A program made the position numbers and the translations under genes. Below the pieces are notes generated by a model. The model was not told the DNA's origin, did not search any database, and was given only the letters and a program-made list of their open reading frames with translations. From the NCBI GenBank assembly GCA_945865405.1, contig CAMBDS010000002.1, positions 66,368 through 130,367 on the forward strand: a DNA stretch of 64,000 nt, written 5' to 3'. The DNA comes from Caldithrix abyssi DSM 13497 (lineage in GTDB: Bacteria; Electryoneota; AABM5-125-24; Hatepunaeales; Hatepunaeaceae). The stretch's first letter is position 1; each line of letters starts with the position of its first letter. Shown in pieces: positions 28,138-36,275 of the stretch.

Positions 28138-28503
28138 ATGTCACGTTCAGTAAACTCCGCGGCGTCGCATGCGCGTCGCAATAAAATACGTCTTGCGGCG
28201 CGAGGCTATTACGGTGCTCGCAGCCGGCTCCTCAGAACGATGCGCTCGGCAGTCCGCCGGGCAGGTCAGGCAAGTTTTGCTCACCGTCGCCGTCGTCCGG
28301 CTGTCTTCCGCAAGCTTTGGATTGTCCGCATCAATGCGGCTTGCCACATCAATGAGCTTAGCTACTCAAAGTTCATTCACGGGCTGAAACTGGCCGGGAT
28401 CACAATGGATAGGAAGATGATGGCAGAGATTGCCGTCAGCGATCCGATTGCGTTTGCCGCGCTGGCTCACCAAGCGAAGGATGCTTTGGGAGTGGCGGCT
28501 TAG
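28138..28503 (+). CDS. rplT: Ribosomal protein L20 (bL20)
   Basis: 121 residues. It binds 23S rRNA early in 50S assembly. RARGYYGARSRLLRTMRSAV-like N-terminal helix region, AHRRRRPAVFRKLWIVRINA and SYSKFIHGLKLAGITMDRKM match the family. ATG 28138 follows the rpmI stop without a gap. A terminator lies 50 bp downstream. Confidence 0.97.
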   Translation: MSRSVNSAASHARRNKIRLAARGYYGARSRLLRTMRSAVRRAGQASFAHRRRRPAVFRKLWIVRINAACHINELSYSKFIHGLKLAGITMDRKMMAEIAVSDPIAFAALAHQAKDALGVAA

Positions 28504-28555
28504 GAAATTAAAAGTGTGAAGCGCATCGTTTTCAATGACGCGCTTATAACTTGAA

Positions 28556-28587
28556 GGGCGCTCCGAACATTCGGGGCGTCCTTTTTT
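28556..28587 (+). terminator. Terminator of the thrS-infC-rpmI-rplT cluster
   Basis: 11-bp stem GGGCGCTCCGA / TCGGGGCGTCC (two G-U pairs) with loop ACAT, followed by six T. 52 bp after the rplT stop. Confidence 0.88.
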
Positions 28588-28663
28588 GTTGGGTATAGTG
28601 TAATACGGGGAACTTTGTTTTCATTAAGTATTTAATATTGAATGTGATGCTTCATAGCATTCA

Positions 28664-28733
28664 AATTTATCTTCACATCGTCACAATCGTCACAGGGCAT
28701 ATCAGACGGGCGTTTCGGGCGTGAAGATAAATT
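28664..28733. repeat. Long-range inverted repeat with 9-bp iterons
   Basis: AATTTATCTTCAC (28664-28676) is exactly reverse-complementary to GTGAAGATAAATT (28721-28733). Directly inside lies ATCGTCAC-AATCGTCAC (28677-28693), and the pair AATCGTCAT-AATCGTCAC recurs at 28772-28789. The function is unknown; a protein-binding array or remnant of a mobile element is possible. Confidence 0.6.
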
Positions 28734-28930
28734 AATTTCCGTCACCAACTTCACAGTGGGGGGTATATAAAAATCGTCATAATCGTCACTTTTTGCATGT
28801 GACTGGTGATTTGTAGAGTAGTTTTACATGACCACAATATACGAAATAATTTGTCTTAAAACAAGACATATTGTGAATATTATGCATTGCCACAGTAAAT
28901 ATACGACACCATTCCATTAAGAGTAGTTGG

Positions 28931-28949
28931 GGGCGCAGTCAATGCGCCC
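28931..28949. repeat. Intergenic hairpin
   Basis: GGGCGCA-GTCAA-TGCGCCC, perfect 7-bp arms, followed by CTTACTAATT, 54 bp beyond the stop of the minus-strand sorting-domain gene. It shares the loop-and-flank style of the other hairpins here. Confidence 0.75.
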
Positions 28950-29002
28950 TTACTAATTTCCGGTCGGACTGAAAGCCCCTACACGTACTTTGGTTACTTG
29001 GA

Positions 29003-30430
29003 CTACCTGATCAGCTCGAATGACTTGGAGATCCTGTCGTTACCTGCTTCAATCCGGATCAGATAGTTGCCGCTTGCGACTCCGGCGCCGTTCCAGACTT
29101 CGCGGTAGTTTCCGGGTTGGGCGTAGCCTTCTTTCACCTTTCCGACCAGCCTGCCCACTGCATCATAGACCCCCAGCCTGACGAAGCCGGGCTGAGCGAC
29201 GTCGTATGTGATGGTAGTGGACGAGTTGAAGGGGTTGGGGAAAGCTGGATGAAGGGTGAACGATGAGAGCGAAATGGGAAATGTAGAAGGAGCAGAAAGG
29301 GTGTCGTTGGTTGTCTTGAGGAGTTCTGACGGGCCAGAATCCCAGACCGATCCAGTGATGACATATCCACCATCTTTAGCCAATATTGCGTTGTATGCAC
29401 CACTTTGAGTAGTATCGAAGTAAGTCGTCCAAAGCGAATCGCCTTCCTGGTTTATGCGCATTAGAAAAACGTCTCGATCATTATCTCTAATCGAATAGCT
29501 ACCGTAAAGGGTAAGCGATCCATCAATCTCGGGTAAGACTCCTGCAAAATAACAGTTGCTAACATCTCGACTACTCATTCTATATGTACGACAAAATAAT
29601 GAATCACCATCATTCCCATAGTAAGTCAGCATCGCCATGTCATCAAATATCTCATCAACATAAAGATTGCGAGGTAAAACATAGGTTCCATTTGACAGTC
29701 TAACAAGGTTGTCGAGGTAATTTGTTTCAACTTCAAACTCTACAATATCGAGTGAATCACCATCATTAGATATCCGAAAAAATGCTGCAGAATCGCCAAC
29801 CCTACGACGGAATAAGACTATCTCATAGCCATTTTCGGTTTCGAATAGTTTTATTGGGCCTGAAAATTCCGGAAAATAGTAGTCGCGTATTTTATATTGC
29901 TCACCCTGAGGCGTGATCCACATTAGTCTTATGTCTTCATCATCATTATGAGGTGGTTCCCTTCGTTTACTGCTGACAGAGAGAATATCACCGTCTGGAG
30001 TTCTTAAGAGGTCACAGTAACTTGAAGAATTGCGATCAAAAATAGTCCACAAGATTTGACCATTTTCATCGTAGGAGGTGACCCAATAACTTCCCTGTGA
30101 AACAATACTACCTGAAGCTACAACCTGATTACCGGGTAAAGCCAAGATTGATTCAGCCACATTGGGCAACTGATTCTCAATTTCTGAGTCCCACTCTATC
30201 CTGCCTTCAGCGTCAGTCTTTATAACAGTATGCCAACCCCCTTGACCTCTGTTCCAAAGTCCACCGAGAAAAAAGCCACCCTCATCGGCTTCGGCGAGGC
30301 ATAACACATAGGGCGCACCAGTAGAATCGCCATAGGTCTGAAGCCATTCAAGCCGAGGCTGCGCATGTGCCCTCAACATGAAAATCGCAACTACGAGCAC
30401 AATCCCAAAAATCCTAATTCCAAATTTCAT
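29003..30430 (-). CDS. Secreted repeat protein with type IX-style sorting domain
   Basis: 475 residues. Signal peptide MKFGIRIFGIVLVVAIFMLR with AHA cleavage region. Residues ~25-385 consist of delta-60/propeller-like repeats with recurring elements such as GGYVITGSVWDSG, GNQVVASGSIVSQG and DGDILSVSSKR, interleaved with WTTYFDTTQSG-type strands. The last ~80 residues are a type A sorting domain (HPAFPNPFNSSTTITYD ... GVASGNYLIRIEAGND). Probably a surface or extracellular protein using the same export route as the two proteins at 1164-10113. No activity can be assigned. Confidence 0.8.
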   Translation of the reverse strand: MKFGIRIFGIVLVVAIFMLRAHAQPRLEWLQTYGDSTGAPYVLCLAEADEGGFFLGGLWNRGQGGWHTVIKTDAEGRIEWDSEIENQLPNVAESILALPGNQVVASGSIVSQGSYWVTSYDENGQILWTIFDRNSSSYCDLLRTPDGDILSVSSKRREPPHNDDEDIRLMWITPQGEQYKIRDYYFPEFSGPIKLFETENGYEIVLFRRRVGDSAAFFRISNDGDSLDIVEFEVETNYLDNLVRLSNGTYVLPRNLYVDEIFDDMAMLTYYGNDGDSLFCRTYRMSSRDVSNCYFAGVLPEIDGSLTLYGSYSIRDNDRDVFLMRINQEGDSLWTTYFDTTQSGAYNAILAKDGGYVITGSVWDSGPSELLKTTNDTLSAPSTFPISLSSFTLHPAFPNPFNSSTTITYDVAQPGFVRLGVYDAVGRLVGKVKEGYAQPGNYREVWNGAGVASGNYLIRIEAGNDRISKSFELIR

Positions 30431-30506
30431 TTTACCTCCAGCTTCAGTTGTTCGTTGAGTTCGCTTCTTATATCCAATTTAACACAGGTTCCCCTGCGTC
30501 AAACGA

Positions 30507-30788
30507 TCAATTTCCTTCAACCTTCCGTCCCTTCACCAATGGCCCAACCGCGAGGTCTTCGTCGATCAAGGGCCAATGGATTCCGATGTTCATGGGAGAG
30601 ATTCTTATGGCTAACCGTTCGTATTGCTTTGCGGCCGCGAGGCGCGTCGAACATTCATTCCATGGAATCAGATACTTGCCATCTTCCATTTCGATGAACA
30701 AACCCTCCCGACGAGCAGAGATTTTCCTCGCCATCACGGGAGTCTGTTTCGGGTATTTGGTTGTTGTTTCGATCATCTTATCTCCCAT
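30507..30788 (-). CDS. DUF2442 protein
   Basis: 93 residues. ARREGLFIEMEDGKYLIPWN, followed by ECSTRLAAAKQYERLAIR and the ending GIHWPLIDEDLAVGPLVKGR, match DUF2442, whose members are usually encoded next to DUF4160 genes. The pair has been suggested to act as a toxin-antitoxin-like module, but this is not demonstrated. It overlaps the DUF4160 gene by 16 bp. The start could be ATG 30788 or one of the internal Met codons. Confidence 0.8.
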   Translation of the reverse strand: MGDKMIETTTKYPKQTPVMARKISARREGLFIEMEDGKYLIPWNECSTRLAAAKQYERLAIRISPMNIGIHWPLIDEDLAVGPLVKGRKVEGN

Positions 30789-31012
30789 ACCTGTTTAATC
30801 AGGTCGTAATGTTGTAACAATATCTCGCGAATTTCGCGCTTCTGCGCAGGTGTAAAGTTGTAGGCATAGGCTTCGCTTATATTTGCTTCTTCGGGAACGA
30901 GCCAGAATTTGCCTAAAGCCTCACCTTTTGCTACATGAACGTGGGGAGGCTCATTTCCCTCATTCATGTATATATAAACACGCCAGCCTTTTATCTGCAA
31001 AATCGTTGGCAC
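30773..31012 (-). CDS. DUF4160 protein
   Basis: 79 residues. MPTILQIKGWRVYIYMNEGN, followed by EPPHVHVAKGEALGKFWL and the C-terminal AQKREIREILLQHYDLI, are the DUF4160 signature (PPHVHV core). First gene of a two-gene unit with the DUF2442 gene. ATG 31012. Function unknown. Confidence 0.85.
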   Translation of the reverse strand: MPTILQIKGWRVYIYMNEGNEPPHVHVAKGEALGKFWLVPEEANISEAYAYNFTPAQKREIREILLQHYDLIKQVWEIR

Positions 31013-31229
31013 AGTTTCTCCAGCTTCTCGATACCTCCTTAACTTTCATCTCCAATTTACACCAACTTCCCCCAAAATCCTAAATCCAAAATCAGAAATC
31101 AGAAATCGTCATTCCGACTGCAACTTCCTATGCTCATCAGTCGTTACACTTGCAACGATTTGCAGTTGAGCCTCAAGCTCACTATCTTTAGCGTACAGAA
31201 ATCTATCAATCCTAAAATTCAAGTAGCCA

Positions 31230-32204
31230 ATGCCCTCAGACGTAGAATCCGTAGTTCAACTCAAATCTGCCCGTGACCGCATCGCCGCCGAAATAGGCAA
31301 GGTGATCGTCGGGCAAACCGCAATCGTCGATCAACTGCTGACAGCGATGCTCTCCGGCGGGCACGTCCTGCTGGTCGGCGTTCCGGGCCTTGCCAAAACG
31401 TTGCTCGTCAACAGCCTGGCTCGCGTCCTCGACCTGAAGTTCCAGCGCATCCAGTTCACCCCCGACCTGATGCCGTCCGACATCACCGGCACCGAGGTCA
31501 TCGAAGACGACGTCTCGACCGGCAAAAAAGTCTTCCGGTTCGTCAAAGGCCCGATCTTCGCGCAGATACTGCTCGCCGACGAGATCAACCGGACGCCACC
31601 AAAGACTCAGGCGGCACTCCTGCAAGCGATGCAGGAACATGCCGTCACCGCCGCCGGGCAGACGTTCAAGCTGGAGGAGCCGTTCTTCGTGATGGCAACC
31701 CAGAACCCCATCGAACAGGAGGGAACCTACCCCCTGCCCGAAGCGCAGCTTGACCGGTTCATGTTCAGCTTGTGGCTCGACTATCCTTCCGAAGCCGAAG
31801 AGCGCGAGATCGTACGGACGACAACATCCGGCTATAACCCCGAACTGGCGCAAGTCATCAACGCGAAGCAGATTGGCGAGTTGCAAGCGTTGGCGCGACG
31901 AGTGCCGGTGTCGGATCATGTGGTCAATTTTGCAGTTGAGCTGGTGCGGAAAACTCGCCCAGGGCAAGCCGACACACCGGACTTCATCAAGCAGTGGATC
32001 ACCTGGGGCGCAGGGCCAAGAGCCTCTCAGTACATGATTATCGGCGCGAAAACGCGGGCGATTCTGGATGGAAGGCCGACACCAGACGTTGAGGACGTTC
32101 GGGCGATGGCGACTTCGGTGCTTCGGCATCGGCTGGTGACAAGCTTCAATGCGGCGGCGGAGGGAATCACTTCGGTTGATATTGTGGAGAGGTTGTTGAA
32201 GTAG
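31230..32204 (+). CDS. MoxR-family AAA+ ATPase
   Basis: 324 residues. Walker A GVPGLAKT, Walker B LLADEINRTPPKTQAALLQA, sensor 1 FFVMATQNPIEQEGTYPLPE and AQLDRFMF arginine-finger region are typical of the MoxR subgroup (RavA/MoxR), chaperone-like ATPases that assist assembly of vWA-domain proteins. ATG 31230. In many genomes it precedes DUF58 and BatA genes; here those are absent and the BatA-like gene is at 13838. A long open frame on the opposite strand is a shadow. Confidence 0.92.
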   Translation: MPSDVESVVQLKSARDRIAAEIGKVIVGQTAIVDQLLTAMLSGGHVLLVGVPGLAKTLLVNSLARVLDLKFQRIQFTPDLMPSDITGTEVIEDDVSTGKKVFRFVKGPIFAQILLADEINRTPPKTQAALLQAMQEHAVTAAGQTFKLEEPFFVMATQNPIEQEGTYPLPEAQLDRFMFSLWLDYPSEAEEREIVRTTTSGYNPELAQVINAKQIGELQALARRVPVSDHVVNFAVELVRKTRPGQADTPDFIKQWITWGAGPRASQYMIIGAKTRAILDGRPTPDVEDVRAMATSVLRHRLVTSFNAAAEGITSVDIVERLLK

Positions 32205-32540
32205 GAGGGAGGGCAGGTTAGTCGAAGAGTTCAGGAGGACGGGTCTCCGCACCGATCCAAACGCTAGACACATAATACTCTCGGCATCGTCACAATGCTG
32301 TCAACCCCTGTCCAGTAACGGTTAGCGCGTGACGATGAGCTTCACTTCCCGTCCATTTATGGCAAGGTACGGCCGACAGTTGTCGGCGTTTGCGTGACTC
32401 CCAATGCAGAGTCATCCTGAACGAAGTGAAGGATATCTGTTTACTCTTCCCGCGAAGGCGGCGAGTCAGTACGACAGACATTCCTGTCTGTCAACTTATT
32501 CACTAAGGCAGTGGGGCGGACAGCCTGTCCGCCTTCAGCA
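32205..32540. other. 336-bp non-coding region with dispersed repeat words
   Basis: No coding frame. It carries GTCATCCTGAACGAAGTGAA (32411-32430), a word also common between genes of many other bacteria as I recall it, and two perfect hairpins: GACAGACA-TTCC-TGTCTGTC (32473-32492) and GGCGGACA-GCC-TGTCCGCC (32515-32533). The second, with its GCAGTGG flank, is mirrored on the other side of the restriction gene. Confidence 0.6.
32473..32533. repeat. Two hairpins left of the restriction gene
   Basis: GACAGACA-TTCC-TGTCTGTC and GGCGGACA-GCC-TGTCCGCC, the latter preceded by GCAGTGG. An inverted counterpart of the second, GGCGGACA-GAA-TGTCCGCC followed by CCACTGC, lies at 36116-36141. Confidence 0.85.
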
Positions 32541-32595
32541 CCACCAGTTTTCCATTCCTGCGTAAGCAGGAGCCGAAGGCCGCGTAGCAATCCAG
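32541..32595. repeat. 55-bp inverted repeat, left copy
   Basis: It begins CCACCAGTTTTCCATTCC and ends GGCCGCGTAGCAATCCAG, and matches the reverse complement of 35914-35968 at 49 of 55 positions. Differences in its internal stem (CCTGC..GCAGG here, CCCGC..GTGGG there) keep pairing possible. It ends 28 bp before the restriction gene start. Confidence 0.9.
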
Positions 32596-34525
32596 ATCGA
32601 GAGTTAAACAGATTGAGTCATTCTTGAGCATTACCTTTATCAAAAGCTATCTTCGTTCACTTGAGCAGACAGCTCAAACGGGCGGTGCCACCGAGCACTC
32701 ATTCCGACCCGCTCTGAAAGCGCTGATTGAAGCATTGGGTACTTCCATCGAAGCACTCAATGAGCCGAAGCGAATCCAGTGTGGCGCTCCAGATTTTCAA
32801 GTCTTCCAAGGCCCTCTGACTACCCGCTTCAGCATCGGGTACATTGAAACAAAAGACCTCGATGACAACCTCGATGAAACAGAGCGTTCCGGTCAACTCA
32901 AGCGCTACAGAAACGAACTCGATAATCTGCTACTGACTGACTACCTAGAGTTTCGTTGGTTCGTCGGAGGGGAACCTCGAAGCAAGGCGTCTCTCGGAAC
33001 ACTTTCTGGTAACCGAATAGTCAAGTCGAAGCAGGGCGAGCAAGATGTCCTGAGTCTTCTCGACCAATTCCTCTCTCACCAACCGCAACCTATCGGTCGC
33101 GCCTCCGATCTGGCAGTCCGAATGGCAAAATTAACTCGAGCCGTTAAAGACATTATCGCCGAATCGTTCAGAAATAGACAGGCTACTCCGGGACTTGTCG
33201 GACTTTATAACTCATTTAAGGTAGAGCTAATTCCGCACCTTGGCGATGATCAATTCGCCGATATGTTTGCCCAAACCCTTGCCTATGGCCTGTTTGCTGC
33301 CCGTGTACACCATCAATCCGGCACATTCCAACTCAATGCCGCTGTCAGCAATATCCCACGCACAATGCCTTTCCTTCAAGAGCTATTTCATCATGTGACA
33401 GGCCCAAGCTTCTACGATGAACCTTATTCAGGATACATTGAAGACTTGACCCAGGTTCTTGCCAAGTCAAATATGGAGAATGTGCTCGCAGATTTTGGCA
33501 AGCAAGCACGAGACAAAGACCCGGTGCTACATTTCTATGAGACGTTTCTTGCGGCTTACGACCCTGCCGAACGAGAGCGTCGCGGCGTCTATTATACGCC
33601 TGAATCGGTAGTCTCATACATAGTGCGTTCGGTTGACAGCCTTCTGAAATCTGACTTCAATTGTAATGAAGGCATGGCAGATAAATCTAAGTTTGGCAAG
33701 GGCAAGAACGATACACACCGCGTCCTGATGCTCGATCCAGCCTGTGGAACCGGATCGTTTCTCTATGGAATTATCGACCAACTGAGAACCGGTTTTGCGG
33801 ATTCGGGAAATGCAGGTGAATGGAAAGACTACGTAATCGACCATCTTATTCCGAGACTTTTTGGCTTCGAACTTTTGATGGCTCCCTATGCGGTTGCACA
33901 TTTTAAGCTCGGCTTGCAACTTGAGGGGCGACACCTTTCACCGGAACAACAGAAAATCTGGGGCGCTGATCTAAAGAAATCGACCCGGCTAAACGTATAT
34001 CTCACCGATACGCTCGAACGCTCGCAGACAATTAAGCATACTCTCACTTTCGGGGGATCAAACTTTCTCGCTGATGAAACAAACGCCGCTGCCGATGTAA
34101 AAAGCAAGTTCCCGATTATGGTCGTGCTTGGCAACCCGCCTTATTCCGGTCATTCAGCAAGTAAATCCGAATGGATTCGCAAATTGGTTGACGATTATAA
34201 ATGGGTGAACGGCTTGCCTCTTGGCGAAAAGAACCCGAAGTGGCTTCAGGACGATTACGTCAAATTCATCCGCTTTGGCCAATGGCGCATCGAGCAGACC
34301 GGGCAAGGGATACTCGCCTTTATTACCAATCACGCTTATCTTGACAATCCAACCTTTCGCGGGATGCGGCAGAGCCTGATGAAGACATTTGACGACATCT
34401 ACATCCTCAACCTGCACGGCAACGCCAAGAAGAAGGAGAAAGCCCTCGACGGTGGCAAGGACGAGAATGTCTTCGACATTCAGCAGGGCGTTGCGATTGG
34501 GATATTTGTGAAGAGACCCCGTAAC

Positions 34526-34618
34526 GCCGCCGTCCCGGCGGCAGGTAGCACCGGCGTCCCGCCGGAGTCTGATCTGAGCCGTCAAGATGACGGCGATACG
34601 AGCCGGCGGGACGCCGGC
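34526..34618. repeat. Four hairpins inside the restriction gene coding sequence
   Basis: GCCGCCG-TCC-CGGCGGC (34526-34542), CCGGCG-TCC-CGCCGG (34551-34565), GCCGTCA-AGA-TGACGGC (34578-34594) and GCCGGCG-GGA-CGCCGGC (34602-34618). All have perfect arms and three-base loops. The frame is kept and encodes a low-complexity stretch (NAAVPAAGSTGVPPESDLSR, then QDDGDTSRRDAGATV) between methylase and specificity domains. Confidence 0.9.
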
Positions 34619-34935
34619 GCTACCGTCCACTTCGACGAAATCTTCGGCAAACGCGACTCGAAAGACCAGTATCTCCTTTCCGAGGATATCTCATCAACCG
34701 TATGGAAGACGTTATCCCCCTCCTCGCCGCACTATCTCTTTATACCACAAGATGAAACTCTTCGCACCGAGTATGAAAAGGGTCTGAAAATCAATCAAAT
34801 CTTCCCGGTAAATTCGGTTGGTGTTGTGACGGCAAGAGACGACCTCACTATTGCCTTCACGAAAGAGGAGTTGATCGAGAGAGTGCGGAAATTCGTAAGC
34901 CTCAAACCGGAAGAGGCGAGAGAAAAATTTGATTT

Positions 34936-34942
34936 GGGGGGG
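34936..34942 (+). repeat. G7 tract at the restriction gene frame break
   Basis: Seven G between TTT and ATG. Reading in the upstream frame gives LGGMSEIGKSNGRRKI and stop; with one more G the frame runs on as LGGDVRDWKVEW into the specificity domain. Confidence 0.85.
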
Positions 34943-35913
34943 ATGTCAGAGATTGGAAAGTCGAATGGGCGCAGAAAGATCTGATAGCCCGGGATGACTG
35001 GGAGAAAAATATCGTTCCAATCCTTTATCGTCCGTTCGATATTCGGTGGACTGTTTATACCGGGAAATCAAGGGGATTTCTCTGTTATCCTAGAGCGAAG
35101 GTGATGGGGCATATGGTAAATGGAAATATCGGGTTGATGTATTGTAGACAACAGTCTCAATCAGGTGAATGGGAATTGATTAGCGTAACACAATACTTGA
35201 CAGAATCTTGCGCTATTTCAAATAAGACTAAGGAAATTGCTTATGTATCGCCTTTCTTGTTGGAAGGGGTGAACCATAATGTCAAAGCTCGTCTATTTCC
35301 CGATTTGGTGAACTATGAGTATCTTCATTTTTCAAATTCGGATAGGTTGCTAATGTTCTATTCATACGCGACTCTTCATTCTAGGCAGTATCGTCAACGA
35401 TATGCAGAGTTTCTCAAGGGAGATTTTCCGAGAATTCCTCTTACAAAGGATGTTGTTCTTTTTAGAAGACTTGCCGATCTAGGCGGTGAATTGATTGATT
35501 TTCACCTACTGAAATCACCCGATTCTTCTTTCTCAGCAGTTAGCTACCCTGTAGCAGGAACTGACCGAGTTGACAACGGTTTCCCGATGTATGTTGCCCC
35601 CGGGGAAAAAGACTTAATTAGTAGGCCATTCCATACACCTGCACCTCGTGGTAGGGTTTACATCAATCGGCATGAGGGGAATAATGACAATGCTCAGTAT
35701 TTCGAGGGTATTACACCGGAGGCGTGGAATTTCCATATTGGCGGGTATCAAGTGCTGGAGAAGTGGCTGAAGGATCGACGGGGGAGGACACTTAGCGCGG
35801 ATGACCGCGAGCATTACCGCAAGGTCGTCAAGGCGATTGTCGAGACTATCCGGGTTATGAAGGAGATCGACGAGGCGATACCGGGTTGGCCGTTGCCGTA
35901 GGAAACTTTAAAA

Positions 35914-35968
35914 CTGGATTGCTTCGCGGCCTTCGGCTCCCACTTTCGCGGGAATGGAAAGCTGGTGG
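35914..35968. repeat. 55-bp inverted repeat, right copy
   Basis: Reverse complement of 32541-32595 with six differences. It begins CTGGATTGCTTCGCGGCC and ends GGAATGGAAAGCTGGTGG, 12 bp after the restriction gene stop. Confidence 0.9.
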
Positions 35969-36029
35969 CTTGTGCGTCAATTCTTCTTTCGATAGAATGA
36001 TGGGGAATCAGACTAAAGTCCGTGCTACT

Positions 36030-36134
36030 GACAGGTCGGGACGCCCTGTCCTACTTGTCAAGCGAGGACGGTTAACCTACGCGACAGGTTTGGAAACCTG
36101 TCGTACCGGGGAGATGGCGGACAGAATGTCCGCC
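36030..36134. repeat. Three hairpins right of the restriction gene
   Basis: GACAGG-N9-CCTGTC (36030-36050), CGACAGGTTT-GG-AAACCTGTCG (36082-36103, perfect 10-bp arms) and GGCGGACA-GAA-TGTCCGCC (36116-36134). The last, with its CCACTGC flank, mirrors the element at 32515-32533. Confidence 0.85.
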
Positions 36135-36275
36135 CCACTGCTTGAGGTGGTGATCGGACAATCTATTCGATCACAATTCGATCACACAGTTTCTCTATGC
36201 TGCGCAACGAGTTACGCCACTCTGTGACGCAGTGATCGATTTTTGACTAATTCGACTTTTATTCAGGAAAATTTC

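Larger units (their letters stand above)
28588..29002. other. 415-bp AT-rich non-coding region
   Basis: No reading frame with coding character on either strand. It holds a 13-bp inverted repeat with a 44-base middle (28664-28733), two pairs of the 9-mer AATCGTCAC/T, a G6 run at 28757-28762 and a GGGCGCA-GTCAA-TGCGCCC hairpin (28931-28949). Confidence 0.6.
32624..35901 (+). pseudogene. Single-polypeptide restriction-modification enzyme (type ISP/IIG-like), frame-broken at a G7 tract
   Basis: The intact product would have ~1,090 residues combining DNA cleavage, adenine methylation and target recognition. From TTG 32624: PD-(D/E)xK nuclease region (GAPDFQVFQ ... GYIETKDLDD), helical linker, N6-adenine methylase with motif I DPACGTGSFL and motif IV VVLGNPPYSGHS, then a specificity domain like that of LlaBIII (DISSTVWKTLSPSSPHYLF). 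There is no helicase domain. The first frame ends at 34986 after a G7 run (34936-34942). The next frame continues the same protein (GDVRDWKVEWAQKDLIARDD) to the stop at 35901. Eight G would restore the frame. Hairpin-forming sequence has been inserted in frame at 34526-34618, and 55-bp inverted repeats bracket the gene. Either phase-off, decayed, or a homopolymer error. Confidence 0.85.
35902..36275. other. 374-bp repeat-filled gap
   Basis: No coding frame of its own. It contains the right 55-bp inverted repeat, three hairpins (see 36030-36134), and the leader of the M24 peptidase gene with AGGAAA at 36265-36270. Confidence 0.6.

Noticed and set aside
31236-32273. 345-codon open frame on the minus strand opposite moxR
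   Set aside because: It is the antisense shadow of a conserved ATPase in GC-rich codon context, has Arg/His/Gln-rich low-quality sequence, and no family resemblance.
32541-35968. Insertion sequence or transposon with its own transposase
   Set aside because: The only gene between the inverted repeats is the restriction-modification enzyme; no transposase or recombinase motif was found on either strand.
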